Positions 1 to 8,945 of a DNA stretch of 64,000 bases are shown here, in pieces (within the stretch, counting starts at the first letter, position 1; every line of letters begins with the position of its first letter). The position numbers were made by a program, and so were the translations under genes. The notes under the pieces were generated by a model. The model searched no databases. It saw nothing but the letters and a program-made list of their open reading frames with translations, and was not told where the DNA came from. This DNA comes from Martinezella tropici (lineage in GTDB: Bacteria > Pseudomonadota > Alphaproteobacteria > Rhizobiales > Rhizobiaceae): assembly GCA_000799755.1 (NCBI GenBank), contig JUHI01000003.1, positions 372,001 through 436,000 on the forward strand. The letters run 5' to 3'.

Positions 1-390
1 TGGAAGGAGCGCGGTCTCAGCGCCGACGTTCCGGTTGCCATGAGCTGCGTGCCGATCTGCTGGGGAGAGTCCTCCAACGCCAATGCAAAAACCTACTTCA
101 AGAACTACTTTGCGGCCGGCGCCCCGAAGGGCGTGACGTCCTCCGTGTCCCTCCTTTACTACGATTATGTCCACATGCTCGCCGAAGCTTGGGAGAAGGC
201 GGGTTCGCTCGATCCGGACAAGACGGTCGCTGCGATGGAAACGCTGCATCACAAGGGTGTCGTGTCCGACGACCTGTCCTTCAACAGCAGTCACCAGGTT
301 ACCCACGCCACCGAAGTCTGCGCCGCAGCGCCGGGTGGCAACATCTCGTGCGCCATGCAGCAGCCGCCTGCCGAAGCTCCGGCGGAATAG
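1..390 (+). CDS. ABC importer substrate-binding protein, branched-chain amino acid type (C-terminal part)
   Basis: The reading frame is open from base 1, so the start lies outside the window; about 129 C-terminal residues are visible and the stop is TAG at 388-390. The text (LYYDYVHMLAEAWEKAGSLD, then AAMETL) is typical of the C-terminal lobe of Leu/Ile/Val-binding-protein family periplasmic receptors. It is followed by genes for both permeases and both ATPases of the same transporter class, so it is the receptor of that importer. The real ligand is unknown; the neighbouring larA suggests a small hydroxyacid or carboxylate rather than an amino acid. Family call is firm, ligand is inference. 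Confidence 0.85.
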   Translation, partial: WKERGLSADVPVAMSCVPICWGESSNANAKTYFKNYFAAGAPKGVTSSVSLLYYDYVHMLAEAWEKAGSLDPDKTVAAMETLHHKGVVSDDLSFNSSHQVTHATEVCAAAPGGNISCAMQQPPAEAPAE

Positions 391-407
391 GGCTCCGCGA
401 CGCCGTC

Positions 408-427
408 CCGCCGGCAACAGCCGGCGG
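408..427 (+). promoter_or_regulatory. Intergenic stem-loop between binding protein and permease
   Basis: A perfect 7-bp stem (CCGCCGG / CCGGCGG) with the loop CAACAG lies in the roughly 98-bp gap after the receptor gene. Such hairpins often stabilise the receptor mRNA or cut read-through, so that receptor is made in excess over membrane subunits. There is no T-run, so it is not a clear terminator. Confidence 0.5.
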
Positions 428-488
428 TTCTCCATCGGACGTAAACGGGCCTGATGACCAGAGGCCTAGGCAATGGCGGAAAGAAGCC

Positions 489-1358
489 GTGGATATTTTC
501 ATTCAACAGCTCCTCAACGGTTTGTCGATCGCAAGCGTCATTACGCTGATCGCCGTCGGTGTCACCTTGATCTTCGGACTAACTGGCATCATCAACTTCG
601 CCCATGGCGAGTTCCTGATGGTCGGCAGCATCGTCACCTGGCTTGCAGTCCGAGCGGGATTGGGCTTTCCCATTGCGCTGGTGCTCGCAGTTCTTGCCGT
701 CGGCGTGATGGGCTTCGTCCTGGAGCGAAGCTTGTTCCGATTCACGCTGACGCGACCGACCAACGGTTTCATCGTTTCGCTCGGCCTCATCGTCGTTCTG
801 CAGCACATCGTCATCTTCTTTTACGATCCGAACCAGAAAAGCATTCCGCGCCCGCTTTCAGGCATCTGGGATGTCGGCGGCGTCCGCATCGCCTCCGTCC
901 GCATCATGGTCATTCTCGTTACCATTGCCGTCGTGGCGATGACCTTCGCCGTGGTCACCCGCAGCCGCTACGGCCGTGCACTGCGCGCCGCAGTCGACGA
1001 CCGCGATACCGCCGCACTGATGGGGATTCCGGTCCGACGCTACATTACCGGCGTCTTCGTGCTCGGCAGCGCGCTCGCAGGTCTCGGTGGAGCGCTGCTG
1101 ATCGCCCTCTTCCCCATCACGCCGTTTACCGGAGGCACAATGGTGATGAAGGGGTTCGCTGTGGCGCTGATCGGCGGCCTTGGAAACCTGACAGGCGCCG
1201 TGGTGGCAGGTCTCATCCTCGGGATCGTCGAAGGCTTCAGCGCTGGATATGGTTTCTCCGAATGGACCGATGCCTATTCCTTCGCATTGATGATCCTTGT
1301 CCTGCTCTTTCGCCCGAACGGCCTCTTCGGCGGTACGAGCGGCCCGAAGATGGCCTGA
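489..1358 (+). CDS. livH: Branched-chain amino acid-type ABC permease LivH
   Basis: Inner-membrane subunit of about 289 residues. I place the start at GTG 489 because GGAAAGAA lies just upstream and the product then begins MDIFIQQLLNGLSIASV, the usual LivH opening. The open frame extends further upstream but that part is not LivH-like. Several hydrophobic segments are visible (for example TLIAVGVTLIFGLTGIINFA near the N-terminus). The cytoplasmic coupling segment GRALRAAVDDRDTAALMGI matches the family motif that docks on the ATPases. It sits between receptor and livM in one operon. Confidence 0.9.
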   Translation: MDIFIQQLLNGLSIASVITLIAVGVTLIFGLTGIINFAHGEFLMVGSIVTWLAVRAGLGFPIALVLAVLAVGVMGFVLERSLFRFTLTRPTNGFIVSLGLIVVLQHIVIFFYDPNQKSIPRPLSGIWDVGGVRIASVRIMVILVTIAVVAMTFAVVTRSRYGRALRAAVDDRDTAALMGIPVRRYITGVFVLGSALAGLGGALLIALFPITPFTGGTMVMKGFAVALIGGLGNLTGAVVAGLILGIVEGFSAGYGFSEWTDAYSFALMILVLLFRPNGLFGGTSGPKMA

Positions 1359-1372
1359 GACGGGAGTGAACC

Positions 1373-2389
1373 ATGAACACCACACTTTCCTCTCTGCGCT
1401 CGCTGGTTCCGGCCCTCGCCGTCCTGATCGTGCTTGCCGCCATGCCGGCGCTTGGACCGAGCAACCGCCTGCTGTCGCTGGCGATCTCGGCCGGCATCAA
1501 TATCGTTGCGCTTTATGGCTTGTCCGTCCTGTTCGGCCAGACCGGCATCCTGTCGATGGGTCATGCAGCTCTCGTCGGGGTCGGCGCCTATGCCGCCGCG
1601 GTGCTGGCGCGCGACGCCGGCCTTGGCTTCTGGATTGCTCTGCCGCTGGGCGGCATCTTTGCGGCAATCGCCGCCGTTATCATCGGTGTGCCGTCGCTGC
1701 GGGTTTCGGGCCATCATTTCGTGATCATGACCTTCGCCTTCGGTCAGTTGCTGACTATCGTTCTGACCAATGGCGGCGACTATACGGGTGCGGCAACCGG
1801 CCTCGACCTGCAGCTGCCGGTCAGTTTTCTCGGCGTACAGGCCGATGATCTGATGCCCTATTATTATATCGTCCTGGCATTCGTGACGCTCAGCGCTATC
1901 GCTAGCTGGGCCATCATCAACTCCCCGTATGGCCGCACATTACGGGCCATTCGCGAAAACGAAAAACTCGCGGCCTCCCTCGGCATCAATGTCGGCAGGC
2001 ATAAAATCGGCGCCTTCGTGGTCAGCGGCGTGTTCGCCGGTGTCTCCGGCGTCCTGCTCGCCTATTTCCTGCGCCACATCTCGCCCAGCCAATTTGCATC
2101 CTTCCCAAGCATCTACCTGGCCCTCATGGTGATGATCGGCGGTGCCCGTCTCCTGCTCGGTCCGATTGCCGGCGGCATCCTCGTGTCCTTCCTGCCTGAA
2201 GTCCTGAACCTCGACCCGGTTGAATCCCGCATTCTGTACGGTGTCTGCCTGATCGCCGTCATCCTGCTTCTGCCGAATGGTCTGATTGCCGGCCTGATGG
2301 ATGGCTGGCAGCGCCTCCTGCGCGGCAATGGTCCGAAGGACGCGGCACATCACGCGGGCGGCAAGCGCGCGTCGGAGGCCAGCCGATGA
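1373..2389 (+). CDS. livM: Branched-chain amino acid-type ABC permease LivM
   Basis: Second membrane subunit of the importer, 338 residues, beginning 14 bp after livH. It is strongly hydrophobic and carries the LivM coupling segment GRTLRAIRENEKLAASLGI, which contacts the ATPases. LivM and LivH normally form the heterodimeric channel. The stop overlaps the start of the first ATPase gene by 4 bp (ATGA), indicating translational coupling. The C-terminal tail (HHAGGKRASEASR) is polar and not conserved. Confidence 0.92.
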   Translation: MNTTLSSLRSLVPALAVLIVLAAMPALGPSNRLLSLAISAGINIVALYGLSVLFGQTGILSMGHAALVGVGAYAAAVLARDAGLGFWIALPLGGIFAAIAAVIIGVPSLRVSGHHFVIMTFAFGQLLTIVLTNGGDYTGAATGLDLQLPVSFLGVQADDLMPYYYIVLAFVTLSAIASWAIINSPYGRTLRAIRENEKLAASLGINVGRHKIGAFVVSGVFAGVSGVLLAYFLRHISPSQFASFPSIYLALMVMIGGARLLLGPIAGGILVSFLPEVLNLDPVESRILYGVCLIAVILLLPNGLIAGLMDGWQRLLRGNGPKDAAHHAGGKRASEASR

Positions 2390-3108
2390 GCGCGATCCTC
2401 GACATCAAGGGACTGAAGAAGCAGTTCGGCGGGCTGACGGCACTGTCAGGGATCGATGTCTCGATCGAGGAAGGCGAAATCCTCGGGATCGTCGGGCCGA
2501 ACGGCTCCGGCAAGACGACCCTCTTCAACGTCATCACCGGCGTGCACAAGCCGACGGAAGGCAAGGTCAGCTGGCGCGGCCGCGATATTACCAGTCTTGC
2601 CGCCTATGAGATTTCCGGTGCCGGCATCGGCTACACTTTCCAGCAAGCAATGGCCTTTCCGGGCCTGTCCGTCTGGGAAAACGTGCAGATCGCCTGCGAG
2701 CACGCACGTCGTAGCGCCCGCCCCTATCCCTGGGCGACACCATCTGCCCTACTCGATTTTGTCGGCCTTTTGCCGCTTGCCGGCGAGACGGCCGGCGTAT
2801 TGCCGTTCGGCAGCCTGCGGCTTTTGGGCATCGCGCTCGCACTTGCGACACGGCCGTCGCTTATCCTTCTGGACGAACCAGCGGCCGGTCTCAACGACAA
2901 GGAAACGGCAACCCTTGTCGGGCTTGTCCAGCAATTCCCGACTCATGGCATCAGCGTCTGCGTCATCGATCACGACATGAAACTGATGCAGATGCTCTGC
3001 AAGCGGCTGATCGTGCTCGACTTCGGATCGAAGATCGCGGACGGGCCGACCGAGGCTGTGCTCGCCGATCCGAAGGTGCTCGAAGTCTATCTGGGAGGCG
3101 CGCTGTGA
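2386..3108 (+). CDS. livG: ABC importer ATPase LivG, with degenerate signature motif
   Basis: Cytoplasmic ATPase of 240 residues. Walker A is GPNGSGKT at residues 37-44, the Q-loop is in YTFQQAMAF, and Walker B is LILLDEP followed by AAGLN, a LivG hallmark. The ABC signature, normally close to YGQQRRLEIAR in LivG, reads LPFGSLRLLGIALAL, so the usual Gln and Arg are missing. The His switch is in IDHDMKL. It overlaps livM and livF by 4 bp each. The signature change may mean one of the two ATP sites is weak, while LivF keeps a normal signature. Confidence 0.88.
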   Translation: MSAILDIKGLKKQFGGLTALSGIDVSIEEGEILGIVGPNGSGKTTLFNVITGVHKPTEGKVSWRGRDITSLAAYEISGAGIGYTFQQAMAFPGLSVWENVQIACEHARRSARPYPWATPSALLDFVGLLPLAGETAGVLPFGSLRLLGIALALATRPSLILLDEPAAGLNDKETATLVGLVQQFPTHGISVCVIDHDMKLMQMLCKRLIVLDFGSKIADGPTEAVLADPKVLEVYLGGAL

Positions 3109-3833
3109 GCCTTTTGACCGTATCGAATGTCACCACAGGCTATGGCGCGACCGTCGTCAACCGCGATGTCTCCCTGACGCTTGAGGACAATGAGGTGATT
3201 ACCATCCTCGGGCCGAACGGTGCAGGCAAGTCGACGCTGCTTCGCACCATCGTCGGACTCGTCAGGCCGCGCGCAGGACGCATCAGCTTTGCAGGCGAGG
3301 ACCTGACGAGCCGAACGCCCGATATCATGGCCAAGCGCGGCGTGGTTCTGGTGCCTGAAGGACGGCGCATCTTCGCCGAGATGACCGTTGAGGAAAACCT
3401 CCGTCTCGGTGCCTACGCAAGACGCGACGGCGATGCCATCGAGACCGACGTCAAGACGATGGAGAGCTTCTTTCCGATCCTTGCAACGAAACGCCAGCAG
3501 AAAGGCGGGTCGCTTAGCGGCGGTCAGCAACAGATGCTGGCGATTGCCCGCGGCCTGATGGCAAGGCCCAAGGTTCTCCTGCTCGATGAGCCCTCGCTCG
3601 GGCTTTCGCCGCTGCTCGTCAAGGAGATCCAGGCGATCATCCTCGATATCGGCAAGACCTTCGGCGCGTCGGTGCTGCTTGTCGAACAGAATGCCGGACT
3701 GGCACTTTCGGTCGCCACGCGCGGCTATCTCATGCAGAACGGCCGTATCGCCACATCCGGTCCCATCGCGCAATTGAAGGACATGTCGCTCATGCGCGAA
3801 CTCTATCTCGGCGGCGTTGCGGAGAAGGCATGA
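3105..3833 (+). CDS. livF: ABC importer ATPase LivF
   Basis: Second ATPase of the importer, 242 residues. It starts at GTG, overlapping the livG stop (GTGA). Walker A is GPNGAGKST, the ABC signature is the canonical LSGGQQQMLAIARGL, and Walker B is VLLLDEPSLGLSP, with the SLGL text typical of LivF. The stop overlaps the start of larA by 4 bp, so transporter and racemase genes are co-translated. This is the strongest sign that the importer brings in the LarA substrate. Confidence 0.92.
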   Translation: MSLLTVSNVTTGYGATVVNRDVSLTLEDNEVITILGPNGAGKSTLLRTIVGLVRPRAGRISFAGEDLTSRTPDIMAKRGVVLVPEGRRIFAEMTVEENLRLGAYARRDGDAIETDVKTMESFFPILATKRQQKGGSLSGGQQQMLAIARGLMARPKVLLLDEPSLGLSPLLVKEIQAIILDIGKTFGASVLLVEQNAGLALSVATRGYLMQNGRIATSGPIAQLKDMSLMRELYLGGVAEKA

Positions 3834-5119
3834 TGGACGCGGTCTCGATTTCCTACGGTCGCGGACACCTGGAATTTGCTATGCCCGCGCATGCCAAGCC
3901 GACGCTCGTTCGCAAGAAAGTCCTGCCGAAACTACCGGATGCCCGTGCCGCCATCGCCGCAGCACTTGCAGCACCTATCGGTTCGGCGCCGCTTGCCGGA
4001 TTGTCGAAGGGTCGCTCGAGTGCCTGCATCCTGATCTGCGATATCACCCGACCGGTTCCGAACCGACTGTTCCTGCGGCCGATGATCGAGATCATGGCGA
4101 CGTCGGGCATTCCACTGGACAGAATATCAATCCTCGTTGCAACCGGACTGCATCGCCCCAATCTCGGCGAAGAACTCGCCGAACTCATCGGCGACCCCTG
4201 GGTCCTGGAGAATGTTCGCGTCGAAAACCACTATGCCCGCGACGAGGCGGCCCATGTCGATCTCGGTTTCACCTCAATACGACAGACGCCGGTCAAGCTC
4301 GATCGCCTGTTCGTCGAGGCGGATCTACGTATCGCGACCGGCCTTGTCGAACCGCATTTCATGGCCGGCTGGTCCGGCGGCCGCAAGGTGATCTCGCCCG
4401 GCGTCGCGCATCACGAAACGATCCGCACCTTTCACTCCGCCCGTTTCATGGAAGATCCGCTGGCCGTCCAATGCAATCTCGTCGGCAATCCGCTGCATGA
4501 GGAGCAGCTTGAGATCGTACGAATGCTGGGCGAGGTCCATGCGCTCAACACTGTTCTCGATGAGGACCGCGATCTTGTCTGTATCACCTTCGGCGAGATC
4601 ATCGCGAGCCATCAGGCCGCCGTGAACTTCGTCAGCAATGCCACGCATGTGCCGATAGATCGAAAGTTCTCCACCGTGGTCACCTCTTCCGCCGGCTATC
4701 CGCTGGACAAGACCTATTACCAGACGATCAAGGGTATGGTGACGCCACTCGATATCCTGAAGCCTGGCGGCACGCTGATCATCGCTTCAGAGTGTTCCGA
4801 GGGCTTCGGCTCTGGCGAGTTCCGCGAGGCGCAAGCCAAACTCGTTGAACTCGGACAGGAGCGTTTCCTTGCGACGCTGACGGCGAAAAGCCTGGCAGAA
4901 ATCGACGAATGGCAGACAGAGATGCAGCTGAAACCGATGCGGCTCGGCAGGGTCGAGCTTTATACGACCGGCCTTACCGGAAATGATCGCAGGCTGACGG
5001 GCGTCGAGATGATCGACGATATCACCCAAGCGATCGAGCGCAGCATTGTACGAAGCGGAGATCCCAATGTCGCAATCATCCCCGAAGGTCCCTATGTCGT
5101 GCCTCGCTATGCCGTTTGA
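3830..5119 (+). CDS. larA: LarA-family nickel-pincer 2-hydroxyacid racemase/epimerase
   Basis: About 429 residues, the normal LarA length. LarA enzymes interconvert the two C2 stereoisomers of lactate or related 2-hydroxyacids by hydride transfer on a nickel pincer nucleotide. The residues known from Lactiplantibacillus LarA are visible: Arg74 in DITRP, catalytic His108 in ATGLHRP, His176 in EPHFMAGWSGGRK, cofactor-linking Lys186 in the same motif, and nickel ligand His202. Substrates of the family vary (lactate, malate, gluconate and others), so lactate itself is not proven. It is translationally coupled to the importer, and the cofactor genes larC, larE and larB lie about 2 kb downstream. 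Confidence 0.9.
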   Translation: MMDAVSISYGRGHLEFAMPAHAKPTLVRKKVLPKLPDARAAIAAALAAPIGSAPLAGLSKGRSSACILICDITRPVPNRLFLRPMIEIMATSGIPLDRISILVATGLHRPNLGEELAELIGDPWVLENVRVENHYARDEAAHVDLGFTSIRQTPVKLDRLFVEADLRIATGLVEPHFMAGWSGGRKVISPGVAHHETIRTFHSARFMEDPLAVQCNLVGNPLHEEQLEIVRMLGEVHALNTVLDEDRDLVCITFGEIIASHQAAVNFVSNATHVPIDRKFSTVVTSSAGYPLDKTYYQTIKGMVTPLDILKPGGTLIIASECSEGFGSGEFREAQAKLVELGQERFLATLTAKSLAEIDEWQTEMQLKPMRLGRVELYTTGLTGNDRRLTGVEMIDDITQAIERSIVRSGDPNVAIIPEGPYVVPRYAV

Positions 5120-5123
5120 GCGA

Positions 5124-5870
5124 TCAGTGCTGCAGGCTGGCGTCACGGAGTTCTTCGAAGCGAGCCGTGCTCTTCGACAGATGATTGCGCAACGCCTTGC
5201 GTGCCGCGGCCTCATTGCCATCGCGGATCGCGTTGAAGATCGCGTGATGCTCCTTGCGCATGCCGGCCGCGTGGCGGATGCGCTCAGCGGCCGTCATCCT
5301 GTCGAGCCGCGCCCATTGCCGCGGCACCATCGCCGTCCCGAAAGTATCGAAAAGACGACTGTAATAGGAATTCTGCGTCGCGACGAGAATGGTGCGGTGA
5401 AAGGCGAAATCCTCTTCTGCACCATACCCGCCCTCATCGATCGCGCGGTCCAGCGCGTCGAGGCGATCCTGCATGCGGACGATATCTTCCGGCGTCCGGC
5501 GAAGTGCTGCAAGCCCGGCCGCCTCGTACTCTATGCCGATACGAAGCTCGAGGACACGAAGCACTTCGTCGATCGATTCCAGATCGTTCGGAATGATCGA
5601 GAAGGAGCGCGGCTTCGGGTCGTTGGAAACGAAGGCGCCAAGGCCCTGCCGCGTCACGATAAGCCCTTTCGCACGCAAGGTAGCGAGCGCCTCTCGGACG
5701 ATGGTCCGGCTGACACCCGTCGCCTCCATGATCGCCTGCTCGGTCGGGAGCCTCTGACCCGGCTTGAGATCACCCGATTCGATCTGGGCAATCAGGCTGT
5801 CGGCAAGACCGCTACGCAGGTTAGGCATCTGCTGGATGGTGCTGAAGACGGCGTTATCCCTGTCCTTCAT
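5124..5870 (-). CDS. GntR-family regulator, FCD (FadR) subfamily
   Basis: 248 residues. The N-terminal winged helix-turn-helix includes SGDLKPGQRLPTEQAIMEA and TGVSRTIVREALATLRAKG; the rest is an all-helical FCD ligand domain with Asp/His positions that usually bind a metal and an organic acid. It ends 4 bp from the larA stop (convergent) and is divergent from the hydroxyacid dehydrogenase gene at 5992. The 121-bp gap at 5871-5991 should hold both promoters. FCD regulators commonly sense lactate, pyruvate, glycolate or sugar acids, which suits the context. Confidence 0.88.
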   Translation of the reverse strand: MKDRDNAVFSTIQQMPNLRSGLADSLIAQIESGDLKPGQRLPTEQAIMEATGVSRTIVREALATLRAKGLIVTRQGLGAFVSNDPKPRSFSIIPNDLESIDEVLRVLELRIGIEYEAAGLAALRRTPEDIVRMQDRLDALDRAIDEGGYGAEEDFAFHRTILVATQNSYYSRLFDTFGTAMVPRQWARLDRMTAAERIRHAAGMRKEHHAIFNAIRDGNEAAARKALRNHLSKSTARFEELRDASLQH

Positions 5871-5991
5871 ACTGTCTCGAAGTCCGTTTCCGCTGTCCGC
5901 CGCGAGGCCATTTCCATCGTAGCTACCTCATATGACTCAAAAAAGCAAAAGCTCGGACGATCACTGACTTCAATTTAACGGGGAGGGAAAA

Positions 5992-6897
5992 ATGAAAGAG
6001 AAAATCGGCTTTATCGGGCTTGGCGCCATGGGCTCGGGCATGGCGGCGAACCTGCTGTCAAAGGGGTGGCCGCTGACCGTCCTCGCTCACAGGAAGCGCG
6101 AGGCCGTCGACCGGCTCAAGGCGCTTGGCGCGAGCGAAGCGGCGACGCCGAAAGAACTTGCCGAAGCGAGCGACGTCATCCTGCTCTGCGTGACGGGTTC
6201 GGATCAGGTTCAAGAGGTCGTTTCCGGCCGCAACGGCATTGTCGCGGCAGGAAAGCCGCTCCTGTTGATCGACTGCTCGACCTCCAATCCTGCCGTAACG
6301 GTCAAGCTTGCCGAAGGGCTCGCAGCCTCCGACATCACATTCGTCGACGCTCCCCTTGCGCGGACGCCAAAGGAAGCGGCCGAAGGCAAGCTCGACGTGA
6401 TGGTGGGCGGAAACGAAGATGCAGTCGCGCGTGCCCGCCCGATCCTCGAAGCCTTCGCCGCGCGCATCGTTCCAACCGGCGGCGTCGGAACGGCCCACAC
6501 CATGAAGCTTCTCAACAATTTCGTGTCGATGGGCTATTCCGCAATCTATTCCGAAGCCTTGATGCTCGCGGCAAAGGCCGGCCTGACACCTGAAGTCTTC
6601 GATAGTGTCCTGCGCGGCAGCCGCATGGACTGCGGCTTCTATCAGGCCTTCTTCGAATTCGTGCTGAACCGCAACGAGAATGCTCAGCGCTTTGCGATGG
6701 TGAATGCGCTGAAGGACATGTCGTATCTCGCATCCTTTGCCCAGTCCGTTCAAGCGGCCAACCCGGTCGGTGCTGCGGTGCGCAACAGCTTTGCGGCGGC
6801 CGTCGCTTCCGGACATGGGGAAGCATTCGTCCCGGCCTTGTCCGATGTCATCGCGTCGATGAACGGAGTCTCCTTGCAACCAGCAAAACCCGAATAG
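5992..6897 (+). CDS. NAD(P)-dependent beta-hydroxyacid dehydrogenase (3-hydroxyisobutyrate / tartronate semialdehyde reductase family)
   Basis: 301 residues. The N-terminal Rossmann motif is GFIGLGAMGSGMAANLL. The substrate loop region reads DAPLARTPKEAAEGKLDVM, a variant of the DAPVSGG motif, and the catalytic lysine is in KLLNNFVSMG. The family oxidises or reduces beta-hydroxyacids such as 3-hydroxyisobutyrate, tartronate semialdehyde or L-threonate. It begins the operon with larC, larE and larB (12-bp gap to larC), so a role in handling a hydroxyacid related to the LarA reaction is likely. Exact substrate unknown. Confidence 0.85.
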   Translation: MKEKIGFIGLGAMGSGMAANLLSKGWPLTVLAHRKREAVDRLKALGASEAATPKELAEASDVILLCVTGSDQVQEVVSGRNGIVAAGKPLLLIDCSTSNPAVTVKLAEGLAASDITFVDAPLARTPKEAAEGKLDVMVGGNEDAVARARPILEAFAARIVPTGGVGTAHTMKLLNNFVSMGYSAIYSEALMLAAKAGLTPEVFDSVLRGSRMDCGFYQAFFEFVLNRNENAQRFAMVNALKDMSYLASFAQSVQAANPVGAAVRNSFAAAVASGHGEAFVPALSDVIASMNGVSLQPAKPE

Positions 6898-6909
6898 GCG
6901 CACGGCCCA

Positions 6910-8151
6910 ATGCTTGAACTTCATCTCGACCCGATCGGTGGAATTGCCGGCGACATGTTCGTGGCGGCGCTTCTGGATTTTCGGCCAGACCTTGAAAAGG
7001 ATCTTTTGACGACCCTGTCGCTCTGCCCGATGATCCCGGATGTCACGTTCGAGCCGCTCCATCACGATGACGGCATTCTGGTCGGGCGTCGATTTCTCGT
7101 GCAACGACATCAACAGCCGGCGGAGATGCAGACCAATGAAGCGCCGGCGCATCATCCCACCTCCGAGGACCACCCCCATCATGATCATGTTAATTGGTCG
7201 ATGATCCGTCAGGCGTTCCTTGGCTCGGCGCTAGACGCCGAAACCTTAAGGCACGCAATCGGCATCTTCACGCATCTGGCCGAGGCCGAAGCGAGAGTGC
7301 ATGGCACTGATCCGGAGCATGTCCAGTTCCATGAAGTCGGCGCATGGGATTCGATCGCGGATATCGTCGCTGCGGCCTGGCTCATCTCGAGGCTTGGCGT
7401 CGCCAAATGGACTGTCGGGCCGCTGCCGCTCGGCTCCGGACGTGTGCGGACCGCGCATGGTCTGCTCGCCGTGCCGGCACCGGCGACTGCCCTCTTGATG
7501 GAAGGCTTCACGACCATCGACGACGGAATTGCCGGCGAGCGAGTGACGCCGACGGGCGCGGCGATCCTGCGTCACCTCTGCGATCCCTTCGAAACATCCC
7601 ATGCTCCACGCCGATTGCTGGCATCGGCTCACGGTTTCGGAACGAAGCGCCTACCGGGGCTGAGCAATTGCCTGCGCCTACTTGCTTTCGAGCCGCTTGC
7701 AGTTTCCACGCCGCGGGATGAGGTCGCCATTCTCGAATGCGAGATCGACGACCAGACGAGCGAGGACATTGCGCAGGCAATTGACAATCTGCGCAGCAGG
7801 GCCGGCGTCCTCGACGTCATACAGATGCCTGTCTTCGGCAAGAAGGGCAGGATGATGACGCATCTGCGTGTCCTGACCGAGCCGGCCGGCCGTGACGATG
7901 TCATCGCCGCCATCTTCGACGAGACCACGACAATCGGGGTTCGCCACAGCCTGACGCAGCGCACCGTCCTGCCGCGCCAGACAGCGACGGTCGATGCGGA
8001 TGGTCGGCGGCTGCGCGTGAAGCTCGTCGAGCGCCCTTCGGGCCTCACCGCCAAGCTCGAGGCGGACGATCTTTCTGCTGTCGGCACCGCTGTCGAACGC
8101 GCGCGGCTTCGCCGTCACGCGGAAGCAAAATCCCGGGAGGAAGAACGATGA
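6910..8151 (+). CDS. larC: LarC, nickel insertase for the pincer cofactor (single unbroken frame)
   Basis: 413 residues. LarC inserts nickel into the pyridinium dithio-acid mononucleotide using CTP, the last step of cofactor synthesis. The N-terminus (HLDPIGGIAGDMFVAALLD) is the conserved LarC opening. A His-rich stretch near residues 75-97 (HHPTSEDHPHHDH) probably handles Ni(II). The C-terminal half carries the LarC2 text CEIDDQTSEDIA and RVTPTGAAIL lies in the middle. In Lactiplantibacillus the protein is made by a programmed frameshift; here it is one continuous frame. It overlaps larE by 4 bp. Confidence 0.92.
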   Translation: MLELHLDPIGGIAGDMFVAALLDFRPDLEKDLLTTLSLCPMIPDVTFEPLHHDDGILVGRRFLVQRHQQPAEMQTNEAPAHHPTSEDHPHHDHVNWSMIRQAFLGSALDAETLRHAIGIFTHLAEAEARVHGTDPEHVQFHEVGAWDSIADIVAAAWLISRLGVAKWTVGPLPLGSGRVRTAHGLLAVPAPATALLMEGFTTIDDGIAGERVTPTGAAILRHLCDPFETSHAPRRLLASAHGFGTKRLPGLSNCLRLLAFEPLAVSTPRDEVAILECEIDDQTSEDIAQAIDNLRSRAGVLDVIQMPVFGKKGRMMTHLRVLTEPAGRDDVIAAIFDETTTIGVRHSLTQRTVLPRQTATVDADGRRLRVKLVERPSGLTAKLEADDLSAVGTAVERARLRRHAEAKSREEER

Positions 8152-8945
8152 GGCGGAGACTGGAAGCTATGTTGTCGTCGCTGGAGACATGCGCGGTCGC
8201 CATCAGCGGCGGCGTCGATTCCATGACGCTCGCCGTCATCGCGAATCGTCTTCTCGGCACGGCGCACGTCACGATGATGCATGCCGTCTCGCCCGCCGTG
8301 CCGCCGGAGGCGACCGAGAGGGTACGGAGGCTTGCGGAGAGCGAGAGTTGGAATCTTCGCATCCTTGATGCCGGTGAATTCGCCGACGAGAACTACATCG
8401 CCAATCCCATAAACCGCTGCTTCTTCTGCAAGGGCAGCCTCTATGGCGCGATCGGCAGGATCTCGGACAGGCAGCTGTTGTCCGGCACCAATAAGGACGA
8501 TCTCGGCGAATACCGCCCAGGGCTGGATGCTGCGCGTCAACATAAGGTCCGTCATCCCTATCTCGAAGCAGCGATCGACAAAAAAGGCGTGCGGGAACTC
8601 GCCCGCAGTCTCGGCCTCGGCACGCTTGCCGAACTGCCCGCTTCGCCCTGTCTTTCGAGCCGCGTGGAAACCGCGATCGCCATCGATCCCGAAACGCTGC
8701 GGGCCATTCATGCCGTGGAACGCCTTGTCGGCGAGACACTGGAACCAAGCACCGTCCGGTGCCGCGTGCGCAGAAACGGCATCGTCATCGAGCTCGATCA
8801 GGAGAGCGTTGCCGGATTGGCAAGGGTCGGTACTGCGGACCTGTCAAACAAAATCACGTCATTGCTGCCCCTGGCGCTTGCCAGCCAGCCGATCAGCTTT
8901 GCGGCGTATCGCAATGGCAGTGCTTTCGTCGGAGCAAAACCATGA
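8148..8945 (+). CDS. larE: LarE, ATP-dependent sulfur transferase for pincer cofactor synthesis
   Basis: 265 residues. LarE adenylates the nicotinate-derived carboxylates made by LarB and turns them into thiocarboxylates. The PP-loop SGGVDSM is near residues 19-25. The cysteine in ASPCLSSR aligns by motif with the sacrificial sulfur donor Cys176 of Lactiplantibacillus LarE. A CxxC pair (NRCFFCKG) is also present; whether it helps bind a cluster, as in some LarE enzymes, cannot be decided from the text. Coupled to larC and larB by 4-bp overlaps. Confidence 0.92.
   Translation: MRRRLEAMLSSLETCAVAISGGVDSMTLAVIANRLLGTAHVTMMHAVSPAVPPEATERVRRLAESESWNLRILDAGEFADENYIANPINRCFFCKGSLYGAIGRISDRQLLSGTNKDDLGEYRPGLDAARQHKVRHPYLEAAIDKKGVRELARSLGLGTLAELPASPCLSSRVETAIAIDPETLRAIHAVERLVGETLEPSTVRCRVRRNGIVIELDQESVAGLARVGTADLSNKITSLLPLALASQPISFAAYRNGSAFVGAKP

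Noticed and set aside
6058..7188. Long open frame on the minus strand across the dehydrogenase and larC genes
   Set aside because: It is antisense to two well-recognised coding genes, is rich in Arg/His/Gly as expected for a high-GC shadow, and has no family resemblance.
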